The position numbers were made by a program, and so were the translations under genes. From Acholeplasmatales bacterium (GTDB lineage Bacteria > Bacillota_I > Bacilli_A > Acholeplasmatales > Anaeroplasmataceae), in contig JAILPD010000102.1 in the NCBI GenBank assembly GCA_024690445.1, positions 1-6,769 of the forward strand: a stretch of DNA of 6,769 nt, read 5' to 3'. Below, one piece after another: positions 1 to 6,329 of the stretch; positions within the stretch are counted from its first letter, which is position 1, and each line of letters opens with the position of its first letter. A model generated the notes under the pieces. It had not been told where the DNA came from, searched no databases, and was given only the letters and a program-made list of their open reading frames with translations.

Positions 1-1076
1 ATATATGACATTTTTTCAATACATTCTTCTAATGAATCAAATATAAAACCATTATATCCTTCTTCAATTAATCCTTCAACTGCTTCATCCTTTTGAACTA
101 AAACAGGAGTACCACTAGATAATGCTTCTATATAAGTTAATCCTTGGGTTTCTGATTTAGATGCATTCATAAAGATATTAAATATATGATAATACTGAGG
201 CACCTCTTCCCAAGGAACTAAATCAGTAAATATCATTTGATTAATAATACCTTGCTTTTCCGCATACTTCTTTAAATCATCAAGTTCAGGACCACCACCA
301 ACAAGTAAGAATTTAACATGAGGTGTATTAGTAAAAGCAAGTGCGAATGCCTCTATTAAAAACTCAATGTTCTTCTCCTTTGATGTTCTTCCTATATACG
401 CAAATACAAAATCAGTGTCATTGATTTTATATTTATCTCTAATTTCTCTCATCTTTACTGGATTAGCATTTTGAATTTGGAATCTTTCAATTTCAATTCC
501 TGTTGGAACAATTTCAACATCTTGATTTTTAACTCCATATAATTCAAAATCTTGAATTACCTTTTTAGTAGGTACTATTTCAACCTGAGATGCCTCACTA
601 ATAGGACCAGTGAACCATTTCTTTTCTAAATACATTAATTGTCTATGGAATCTCTTATCTAAATGTGGGAATAAATACTGAATATAATCTTTATATGAGG
701 TATGAAGTGTATGAATGATAGGAATACCAAATTTCTTAGATGCACGCATTGCAATCTTAGAAATAGAAAATTCTGTTTGAACATGAATAACATCTAAATC
801 ATATTCTTTAATCTTATTTAAGATCTTCTTATATCTAAAAGTAAATCTATAATCCTTTACTGATTTAAAAGGATATTTAATACCATTTATAAAAATGACA
901 TTTTTAGATTTTAGTTCTTCCTTTTGCTTGTCAGAAAGTTTTCTCATCGATACCTTGAAGGTAAAAATGTATACTTCATGACCCATGGCCTCTAAGCCTT
1001 CATATAGCATTTTTATTGACGTAACTACACCACTAATCATCGGATAGTATTGATCAGTAAATATACCAATTTTCAT
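1..1076 (-). CDS. GT4 glycosyltransferase, probable 1,2-diacylglycerol 3-alpha-glucosyltransferase (3' end cut off)
   Basis: The gene starts at ATG 1076 and runs off the left edge, so 358 residues are visible without a stop. The fold is GT-B, family GT4. The N-terminal nucleotide loop PMISGVVTS is at residues 12-20, HVQTEF at 98-103, a HTLHTSYKDY block at 122-131, PTGIE at 191-195, GRTSKEKN at 229-236, GGGPE at 260-264, and the retaining E-x7-E motif is E309 to E317 within SETQGLTYIEA. The paired HT-x-HT-xY-x-DY and ETQGLTY blocks are typical of the Acholeplasma/streptococcal alMGS group, which transfers glucose from UDP-glucose to diacylglycerol at the cytoplasmic membrane face. Substrate is therefore inferred from family resemblance; another lipid or sugar is possible. 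A GGGGA ribosome site inside the end of the upstream gene lies 8 bases before the start. The upstream stop is 4 bases away, so the two genes are surely one operon. Relatives are about 390-440 residues, so a few dozen C-terminal residues are missing. Confidence 0.85.
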   Translation of the reverse strand, partial: MKIGIFTDQYYPMISGVVTSIKMLYEGLEAMGHEVYIFTFKVSMRKLSDKQKEELKSKNVIFINGIKYPFKSVKDYRFTFRYKKILNKIKEYDLDVIHVQTEFSISKIAMRASKKFGIPIIHTLHTSYKDYIQYLFPHLDKRFHRQLMYLEKKWFTGPISEASQVEIVPTKKVIQDFELYGVKNQDVEIVPTGIEIERFQIQNANPVKMREIRDKYKINDTDFVFAYIGRTSKEKNIEFLIEAFALAFTNTPHVKFLLVGGGPELDDLKKYAEKQGIINQMIFTDLVPWEEVPQYYHIFNIFMNASKSETQGLTYIEALSSGTPVLVQKDEAVEGLIEEGYNGFIFDSLEECIEKMSY

Positions 1077-1080
1077 TCTA

Positions 1081-2193
1081 TCATTCCCCATTAAAATTGT
1101 CCGTAACTATTATATCACTATTTTTATCTTCTTGCACCAAATTATTACTATTCTTTCTATCGCGTTTTTCAAATATCAAATAAAGGATAAAACCATATAA
1201 AATTAGGAAGTAATATGTCAATAATCTCCACAACATCATTACAGCTAAAGACATTTGTAAAGCCTCATTAGCTGTATATCCATATCCTTCAATAAAAGGA
1301 GAATATAACTGCTTAAATGCATATTCTACACCACCAGATGCGCCTGGGGTTGGAACCCAAATTGCGATTGTTAATACAAAGGCAGTTAGGGCAATTGTAT
1401 ATGGTAAATCAGCCATATTTATTGATACACCAATTGCATATAGCGCAATAAATGGGATGGAATAATATAATAAGAATGAAATAATTTTAGTTAATAAAAT
1501 TAATACCCATATCTTAAATGATTTTATTATTTCTTTAAATGCAGTTTGCATATTATCAATATAAATAACAAAATCTTCTCTCTTATTAGCTAGCTTTTTT
1601 AAAAACTTAATCTTAGTTAGCTTATCAAATAAGAAAATGAATAATTTACCAACTGGTTTTACAGTACCTAATAATATTAATCCAACCATAATTACTACAT
1701 TAATAGTAAAGCCTACAATCAAAAATACAATGAATGTATTAATCTGTTCATATACTCTACTATAATAAAGAATTATGAATATGACTCCTAATATATTTAG
1801 ACATACTTGATAGGCAATAAAATTTATTAATAAAGCAGATGTAGAATCTGATAATTTCATATTTTTTCTTTTTAAAGCGTAAGCCTGAAAAGGCTGACCT
1901 CCAGATGAAAATGGAGTAATTGCATTAAAGAAAAATTCAGTGCCAGATATAGCAAATAAATCGATAAATTTTATATCCTTATATCTATATTTAGTTAATA
2001 TCATTAATGAAGCCTGATATGTAATTGCATATAATAACACAAATAGAATTGCTAGAAAAATATATGATATTTTCGTATTAGATAATACATTAAATATTTG
2101 TTTAATATCTCCAATACCAATAATCATTAAAATAACTAGCAAAAATATTGCAAATACAAATATCAGATTTCTAATTATTTTTCCCTTAGACAT
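1081..2193 (-). CDS. Flippase-like integral membrane protein, LPG_synthase_TM / UPF0104 family
   Basis: This 370-residue polytopic membrane protein has about seven or eight hydrophobic segments (roughly 7-27, 41-65, 80-100, 118-144, 152-177, 227-256, 264-283, 314-341) and a charged cytoplasmic-looking tail after 342. Two family signatures are clear: TPFSSGGQPFQAY at 93-105 and PTPGASGGVEYAF at 281-293, followed by WRLLTYY at 322-328. These belong to the transmembrane domain related to the flippase part of MprF, without the C-terminal aminoacyl-transferase domain, so it should not be called a lysyl-phosphatidylglycerol synthase. Family members are often encoded beside lipid glycosyltransferases and are thought to move or help modify lipids; the substrate here is unknown. 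It starts 3 bases after the argS stop, in the same frame, and has no good ribosome site, which suggests translation coupled to argS. The next Met is about 22 residues in, inside the first membrane segment, so ATG 2193 is the best start. It ends in TGA. Confidence 0.85.
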   Translation of the reverse strand: MSKGKIIRNLIFVFAIFLLVILMIIGIGDIKQIFNVLSNTKISYIFLAILFVLLYAITYQASLMILTKYRYKDIKFIDLFAISGTEFFFNAITPFSSGGQPFQAYALKRKNMKLSDSTSALLINFIAYQVCLNILGVIFIILYYSRVYEQINTFIVFLIVGFTINVVIMVGLILLGTVKPVGKLFIFLFDKLTKIKFLKKLANKREDFVIYIDNMQTAFKEIIKSFKIWVLILLTKIISFLLYYSIPFIALYAIGVSINMADLPYTIALTAFVLTIAIWVPTPGASGGVEYAFKQLYSPFIEGYGYTANEALQMSLAVMMLWRLLTYYFLILYGFILYLIFEKRDRKNSNNLVQEDKNSDIIVTDNFNGE

Positions 2194-2196
2194 AAA

Positions 2197-3894
2197 TTAC
2201 ATTTCATCAAGGTAATGAATACCTAATAATCTCAAACCTTCATTAAGTACAATTCTTACTGATTTAGCTAATGCTAAATTTGTATTTCTTACTACCTCAT
2301 CTGATGCATTAATCTTTTCAATTGAATAGAAATGATTAAATGAAGCAGCTAGATTTAATAAATATTTAGCAACAACTGAAGGTGATGCCTCACTTGCAGC
2401 CTTTTCAATTGTTGATTGGAATTCAGAAATCATTCTTACTAATTCAAAGTAATGTTCTTTTTCAAATAATTCCTTAGAAATATTATTAAAATCAAATGTA
2501 GCATTTCTTAAAATAGATGCAATTCTTACAGACGTATATTGTAAATATGGACCAGTTTGACCTTCAAACTTAACAGCCTGTTCAAGATTGAAATCAATAT
2601 CAGAACCTCTAAAGTTCTTTAAGTCTGCAAATACTATAGCGGCAATACCAACATATTTAGCAATTGTATCCTTATCCTTTAAATCTGGGTTCTTCTCAGC
2701 TATTAAATCATAAGCAAGCTTAATTGCTGTTTGTAATACATCATATAATTTAACGACATTACCTTTTCTAGTAGAAGCCTTTTTACCATTAGTTAAATAT
2801 AAACCAAAATTAACATGCTCAATTTGATTAGAAAAATCATAACCCATCTTATCAACAATCATCTTTAATTGTTCGAAATGAAGCTTTTGTTCATTTCCTA
2901 CAACATATAAAATCTTATCGAATTTATATTCCTTTTTTCTATAGAATACAGCTGCTAAATCACGAGTGATATATAATGAGCCACCATCACTTCTTTTAAT
3001 TAGTGCAGGTGGCATATTATCGCCTAAATCAACGATCATAGCACCATTATCTTCATGTAATAAATTCTTATCCTCTAATTCTTTAACAACAGAATCCATC
3101 TTGTCATTATAGAATGCCTCACCATTATAAGAATCAAAATCAATCTCTAATAAATCATAAATTTGAGCAGATTCCTTTAATGATTCTTCTCTAATCCACT
3201 TCCATAAATCTAAATATTCAGGATTTGCTAATTCCATTTGTCTAAATGCTTCTCTTGCCTCATCATCAAGTGATGCATCCTTTTCAGCTTCTTCATGGAA
3301 TTTAACATAAAGCTTAGTTAATTCAGTAATAGGGTCCTTCATAATAACTTCCTTATTACCCCACTTCTTATAAGCAACAATCATCTTGCCAAATTGAGTA
3401 CCCCAATCTCCAAGATAATTAATAGCATAAGTATTATAACCACACTTCTTTAAAATCAACTTAATTGAATTACCAATCATAGTTGATCTTAAATGACCAA
3501 TAGAGAAACTTTTAGCAATATTTGGAGATGAGTAATCTAATGTTACATTCTTACCCTTACCAATAGTTGAGCTACCATAGTTTTCTCCTTCAGTTAAGCA
3601 CTTATGTAAAATCTCTTTAGATAATACTTCTTTATCAACAAATAAATTAATATAAGCACCTACAGATTTAACATCCTTTATTGGTAAAGATGCACACTTA
3701 ATGATATTTAAAGCCTCTTCTACAATTTGTGGCATAGGCTTTCTTAATACCTTTACTACTGTAAACATAGGTACAGATATATCTCCTAATTTAGGATCCT
3801 TTGGTGTTTCAACAACAATAGATACATCAAAGCCATTATCTTTATAATATTTTTCTAATAAATCCTTTATTTCAAATTTAATTTGTTCAATCAT
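2197..3894 (-). CDS. argS: Arginyl-tRNA synthetase
   Basis: This class Ia aminoacyl-tRNA synthetase charges tRNA-Arg with arginine using ATP in the cytoplasm. At 565 residues it is full length for bacterial ArgS. The N-terminal tRNA-recognition domain covers about 1-90. The HIGH-equivalent is SIGHLRST at 131-138, with Ser in place of the first His, a variant common in Firmicutes ArgS. YLGDWGTQFGK at 160-170 and RDLAA at 311-315 line the catalytic core. YVVGNEQKLHFEQL lies at 330-343, and the KMSKS-equivalent is KKASTRKG at 371-378. The C-terminal DALR anticodon-binding domain begins near FEGQTGPYLQY (443-453) and runs to the end. A strong AGGAGG site (3902-3907) fixes ATG 3894 as the start. 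A terminator-like hairpin sits just upstream, so this gene relies either on read-through from the small membrane-protein gene or on a promoter within it; I found no convincing internal promoter. There is no room for a T-box leader. Confidence 0.98.
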   Translation of the reverse strand: MIEQIKFEIKDLLEKYYKDNGFDVSIVVETPKDPKLGDISVPMFTVVKVLRKPMPQIVEEALNIIKCASLPIKDVKSVGAYINLFVDKEVLSKEILHKCLTEGENYGSSTIGKGKNVTLDYSSPNIAKSFSIGHLRSTMIGNSIKLILKKCGYNTYAINYLGDWGTQFGKMIVAYKKWGNKEVIMKDPITELTKLYVKFHEEAEKDASLDDEAREAFRQMELANPEYLDLWKWIREESLKESAQIYDLLEIDFDSYNGEAFYNDKMDSVVKELEDKNLLHEDNGAMIVDLGDNMPPALIKRSDGGSLYITRDLAAVFYRKKEYKFDKILYVVGNEQKLHFEQLKMIVDKMGYDFSNQIEHVNFGLYLTNGKKASTRKGNVVKLYDVLQTAIKLAYDLIAEKNPDLKDKDTIAKYVGIAAIVFADLKNFRGSDIDFNLEQAVKFEGQTGPYLQYTSVRIASILRNATFDFNNISKELFEKEHYFELVRMISEFQSTIEKAASEASPSVVAKYLLNLAASFNHFYSIEKINASDEVVRNTNLALAKSVRIVLNEGLRLLGIHYLDEM

Positions 3895-3901
3895 AAAATA
3901 C

Positions 3902-3907
3902 CCTCCT
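3902..3907 (-). promoter_or_regulatory. argS ribosome binding site
   Basis: The minus strand reads AGGAGG followed by 7 bases and then the argS ATG, a near-ideal Shine-Dalgarno match. It contrasts with the flippase-like gene downstream, which has no clear site of its own. The site lies about 8 bases beyond the T-rich tail of the preceding hairpin. Confidence 0.85.
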
Positions 3908-3911
3908 AATT

Positions 3912-3942
3912 AAAAGATAAGGCTGAGAAGAAAATCTCAGCC
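3912..3942 (-). terminator. Terminator-like hairpin between the small membrane-protein gene and argS
   Basis: On the minus strand a perfect 8-bp stem, GGCTGAGA pairing with TCTCAGCC, encloses a 6-base loop (TTTTCT) and is followed by TTATCTTTT. The stem spans 3921-3942 and the tail 3912-3920. It begins 6 bases after the stop of the 222-residue gene, the usual place for an intrinsic terminator. The tail is interrupted by A and C, and argS starts less than 20 bases further on with no room for a promoter. It may therefore be a leaky terminator that lowers argS expression relative to the first gene, or an RNA 3'-end stabiliser. On the plus strand the hairpin is not followed by a T run. Confidence 0.65.
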
Positions 3943-3948
3943 ATTAAA

Positions 3949-4617
3949 TTAATTTTCGCTATTTGCCTTTTCGCTCATTTCAAAGCTGAATGCCTTTTGA
4001 AGATAAATACTCCAAGAATATTCTTCAGAATCCTTACCAACCTGAGTATTGAAGATTAATGAATTATTCTTATATACAAATAATGCTGGATAAACTGTTA
4101 AATCAATTTCAGTTGCGTCTCCATCCTTACCTGTATTTAGGATAGATTCATACGAATCACAAGTTTGTCTAAATGATACAGTATCAACCTTTTCATCAGC
4201 CTTAGCATCTTCATAGAATGTAGCATATACTAAATATACACTTTCAATTTCATATTCAATAGCCATTGAATTAATCTTAGATAATTGTTCTAGATAAGTC
4301 GCATCTGATAATGTTCCATAGAAGAAATAAGTATATCCATCAGTATCTGCGATATCTCTTACCTTCTTAAATAACTTTTCATCAGAACCACTCACTTCTT
4401 TTAGATGAACTTCAGTACCAAGTGTTGAATAAGATGTATTATTATCAGTGTTATAAGTTGTGATAGCCTCATTCCACTTAGTAAGATTCTTTTTATCTTG
4501 AGATGGAATTGCAAGAATGATTGTTACTGTTAATAAAATTGCTAGTGCGGCAATTAAAATAATCAATTCCTTTGTCCATTTAAATTTAACCTTTTTTCTA
4601 TTTCTTTTTGATGCCAT
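3949..4617 (-). CDS. Membrane-anchored protein of unknown function, possible redox-inactive thioredoxin-like fold
   Basis: I do not recognise a named family. The 222-residue protein has a short, very basic N-terminus (SKRNRKKVKFKWTK), one hydrophobic segment at about 17-38, then a polar, acidic domain. By the positive-inside rule this is an N-in anchor with residues 39-222 outside the membrane. It is not a lipoprotein, as there is no lipobox Cys. The outer domain has a strand-helix pattern like thioredoxins: YTYFFYGTLSDATYLEQL at 95-112, a strand ESVYLVYATF at 125-134, and YPALFVYKNNSLIF at 176-189 resembling the cis-Pro strand of that fold. The position where an active CxxC would lie reads GTLSDA; the only Cys is C153. 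The fold is inference and moderate at best. A SD site AAGGAG lies 9 bases before ATG 4617. It is the first gene of the minus-strand unit, with its own promoter at 4666-4694 and a hairpin right after it. Confidence 0.8.
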   Translation of the reverse strand: MASKRNRKKVKFKWTKELIILIAALAILLTVTIILAIPSQDKKNLTKWNEAITTYNTDNNTSYSTLGTEVHLKEVSGSDEKLFKKVRDIADTDGYTYFFYGTLSDATYLEQLSKINSMAIEYEIESVYLVYATFYEDAKADEKVDTVSFRQTCDSYESILNTGKDGDATEIDLTVYPALFVYKNNSLIFNTQVGKDSEEYSWSIYLQKAFSFEMSEKANSEN

Positions 4618-4665
4618 AAAACATTACTCCTTAAATCATAAAAGAATGAATATAAATACTGCATT

Positions 4666-4694
4666 ATTATAACAAATTTACTTTGTAAATACAA
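4666..4694 (-). promoter_or_regulatory. Promoter of the minus-strand unit (extended -10)
   Basis: The minus strand shows a -35 box TTGTAT (4689-4694), a 17-base spacer and a perfect -10 TATAAT (4666-4671), preceded by TGT, which forms an extended -10. Transcription would start near 4659, giving a leader of about 42 bases, too short for a riboswitch or T-box. An A-rich tract at 4700-4710 (A8 on this strand) lies where an UP element would sit. It fits a housekeeping sigma-A promoter. A palindrome overlaps the spacer. Confidence 0.8.
4676..4690. promoter_or_regulatory. Candidate operator palindrome inside the minus-strand promoter
   Basis: ATTTAC-TTT-GTAAAT is a perfect inverted repeat with 6-bp arms and a 3-base centre. 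It lies within the spacer and overlaps the -35 box by 2 bases, so a dimeric regulator bound here would block RNA polymerase. I cannot match it to a named regulator. In DNA this AT-rich such a palindrome can arise by chance, so the regulatory reading is tentative. Confidence 0.4.
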
Positions 4695-4721
4695 TAGATT
4701 ATTTTTTTTACACTTATTTTG

Positions 4722-4799
4722 AGAAACCATAAACTTAGAAACAAGAAAGTGGGATAAAAGTAAAAAATCGCACTAATTGTTCTAAATATTATGGTTTTT
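4722..4799. repeat. Long imperfect hairpin between the divergent promoters
   Basis: The segment folds into a nearly continuous hairpin. The outer stem AAACCATAA (4724-4732) pairs with TTATGGTTT (4789-4797), extended by a G-T and an A-T pair to 4722/4799. After a 2x3 internal loop, TTAGAA (4735-4740) pairs with TTCTAA (4780-4785). With A4741 bulged, CAA (4742-4744) pairs with TTG (4777-4779). After a small internal loop, AGTGGGAT (4748-4755) pairs with ATCGCACT (4767-4774) with one G-G mismatch, closing an 11-base A-rich loop (4756-4766). That is about 25 Watson-Crick pairs in 78 bases. On the plus strand the 3' arm runs into a T-rich tract (4795-4806), as in a terminator or the end of a small RNA; on the minus strand it does not. 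No open reading frame of note lies inside. It could be a small RNA, a bidirectional insulator, a cruciform-forming regulatory site or a relic of a miniature inverted-repeat element. Confidence 0.6.
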
Positions 4800-4812
4800 A
4801 TTCTTTATAGTC

Positions 4813-4841
4813 TTGTTTAATAAACCAAAAAGTTATATAAT
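4813..4841 (+). promoter_or_regulatory. glgA promoter
   Basis: A -35 box TTGTTT (4813-4818), a 17-base spacer and a perfect -10 TATAAT (4836-4841) fit a sigma-A promoter. Transcription would start near 4848, leaving a leader of about 41 bases to the glgA start. A short inverted repeat, GTTTA-A-TAAAC (4815-4825), overlaps the -35 box, but it is short enough to be chance. No good CcpA (cre) match is seen around it. Confidence 0.75.
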
Positions 4842-4876
4842 CTAATAAAGAGATTTTTCTATTAATTTCAAGTTTT

Positions 4877-4883
4877 GAGGTGA
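4877..4883 (+). promoter_or_regulatory. glgA ribosome binding site
   Basis: GAGGTGA lies 5 bases before ATG 4889 and complements the 3' end of 16S rRNA well. It supports this start, which also places the family's N-terminal Lys motif at its usual residue 15. Confidence 0.8.
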
Positions 4884-4888
4884 TTTAA

Positions 4889-6310
4889 ATGAAAGCATTA
4901 ATTTGCGCGAGTGAAGGTGCTCCTTTTGCTAAGACAGGTGGCTTAGCTGATGTTATTGGTGCGTTACCAAAAGCATTAAAGGAAAACGGATGCGATGCTA
5001 GAGTAATAATGCCGTTTTATAAGAGAATCAAGGACCAAAACACTTCTTATTACTTAGGCTATGCCTATGTAAGATTAGGTCAAAGAATGGAATATGTAGG
5101 AATATTCCATGAAGAAAGAGACGGAATCGATTTCTACTTCATTGATAATGATAAGTACTTCTATAGAGAAGGCTTATATGGATACAATGATGATGGTGAA
5201 AGATTTGCGTTTTTCAATTTTGCCGTTTTAGAGGCTTTAAAGGTTATCGGATTCTTCCCAGACATTATTCACTGTAACGACTGGCAAACAGGTTTATTAC
5301 CATATATATTAAAATGTAATTATTGGCAATATCCTGAATACAATAGAATTAAGACAGTATTTAGTATTCATAATATTCAATATCAAGGTATATTCCCTCT
5401 TGATATGATGTCTATTTTATACATTCCATATTCTTCTACTTTAGAGTTTGATGGATGTATCAACTTTATGAAGACAGCTATTATGGAATCAGATTCAATT
5501 ACTACTGTATCTCCTACATATAGAGATGAAGTATTAACTGATTATTATGGATATAAACTAAATAGTGTACTTGGAATGAGATATTTTAACTTTATGGGTA
5601 TCATCAATGGTATCGATACAGTAAAATATGATCCACAAACTGATAAGAATATTTATAAGAATTACAATATAAAAACATTTAAGAGCGGTAAGGCAGCTAA
5701 TAAGAAGGCATTACTTGAGGACTTCGGCTTAGACTCAAGTGAGGATGTACCTGTATTTGGTTTAGTATCTAGATTAGTAGACCAAAAAGGTATTGATCTA
5801 TTAATGCCTATCATTGATGATATTATCTATAACAGTAATGCTAAATTTATTCTTATGGGCTCAGGAGATGCAGTTTATGAAAACTTCTTCCGTTCATTAG
5901 AAGGTAGATATCCAGATAGATTTAAATCATATATTGGATATTCAGACCCAGTAGCTCAAAAGATTTATGCTGGTTGTGACATTTTCTTAATGCCATCTAA
6001 ATTTGAACCATGTGGCTTAGGACAAATGATTGCGATGAGATATGGTACTCTTCCACTTGTTAGAGAAACTGGTGGATTAAAGGATACAGTACAGCCTTAT
6101 AATCAATATACAGGCGAAGGTACAGGATTTACATTTACTAACTTTGATTCTTATGATTTAAAGGAAGTTATGTATCTTGCAATCTATCTATATAACAATG
6201 ATAGAAATATCTTCAACAGTATGATTAAACAGGCAATGGAAAAGGATTATAGCTGGAAAAATTCGGCAGCTATGTATCTTGAATTGTTTAATAATTTAGT
6301 AAATAGCTAG
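4889..6310 (+). CDS. glgA: Glycogen synthase (ADP-glucose, GT5)
   Basis: The enzyme transfers glucose from ADP-glucose to the non-reducing ends of alpha-1,4-glucan in the cytoplasm. At 473 residues it is the normal bacterial length. The N-terminal Rossmann domain carries KTGGLADV at 15-22, where K15 contacts ADP-glucose, then HCNDWQTGLLP at 128-138, HNIQYQGIFP at 161-170 and NGID at 240-243. The C-terminal domain has SRLVDQKG at 294-301, the donor-site and catalytic segment FEPCGLGQ at 372-379 with E373, and the ETGGLKDTV loop at 393-401. All key motifs are intact. It is the first gene of the plus-strand unit, with its own promoter, and glgC follows after 19 bases. The glgA-before-glgC order differs from the common glgC-glgD-glgA arrangement of Bacillota. 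The stop is TAG. Confidence 0.97.
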   Translation: MKALICASEGAPFAKTGGLADVIGALPKALKENGCDARVIMPFYKRIKDQNTSYYLGYAYVRLGQRMEYVGIFHEERDGIDFYFIDNDKYFYREGLYGYNDDGERFAFFNFAVLEALKVIGFFPDIIHCNDWQTGLLPYILKCNYWQYPEYNRIKTVFSIHNIQYQGIFPLDMMSILYIPYSSTLEFDGCINFMKTAIMESDSITTVSPTYRDEVLTDYYGYKLNSVLGMRYFNFMGIINGIDTVKYDPQTDKNIYKNYNIKTFKSGKAANKKALLEDFGLDSSEDVPVFGLVSRLVDQKGIDLLMPIIDDIIYNSNAKFILMGSGDAVYENFFRSLEGRYPDRFKSYIGYSDPVAQKIYAGCDIFLMPSKFEPCGLGQMIAMRYGTLPLVRETGGLKDTVQPYNQYTGEGTGFTFTNFDSYDLKEVMYLAIYLYNNDRNIFNSMIKQAMEKDYSWKNSAAMYLELFNNLVNS

Positions 6311-6315
6311 GAAAT

Positions 6316-6321
6316 AGGAGG
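6316..6321 (+). promoter_or_regulatory. glgC ribosome binding site
   Basis: AGGAGG sits in the 19-base gap between glgA and glgC, 8 bases before ATG 6330. No promoter or terminator fits in the gap, so glgC is co-transcribed with glgA but translated from its own strong site. Confidence 0.85.
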
Positions 6322-6329
6322 AAATATAT

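Noticed and set aside
3485..3505. ArgS HIGH motif reads SIGH, suggesting a damaged active site.
   Set aside because: Ser at the first position is a known common variant in Firmicutes ArgS, and the second His and the rest of the core are intact.
3906..3944. A 12-codon reading frame on the minus strand (MAEIFFSALSFN) spanning the hairpin and ending in the argS ribosome site, like a leader peptide.
   Set aside because: It has no ribosome site and no Arg codons, so it does not fit arginine-dependent attenuation. The hairpin sequence alone accounts for the frame.
4746..4766. AAAGTGGGA followed by AAAAGTAAAAA, resembling MraZ-box repeats (GTGGGA-type) upstream of division genes.
   Set aside because: Only one copy matches; the second lacks the GG core. 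There is no mraZ/division cluster here, and the bases are explained as the inner stem and loop of the hairpin.
4714..4802. TTATT on both sides of the long hairpin, as a possible target-site duplication of a miniature element.
   Set aside because: A five-base AT-only match in very AT-rich DNA is expected by chance, and the right copy overlaps the stem end.
4791..4820. A 9-codon reading frame starting at ATG 4791 on the plus strand.
   Set aside because: It has no ribosome site, is very short and lies upstream of the predicted glgA transcription start.
4888..4904. A possible cre (CcpA) site around the glgA start codon.
   Set aside because: The central CG and the closing CA of the consensus are missing, and the sequence is constrained by coding for the conserved GlgA N-terminus.
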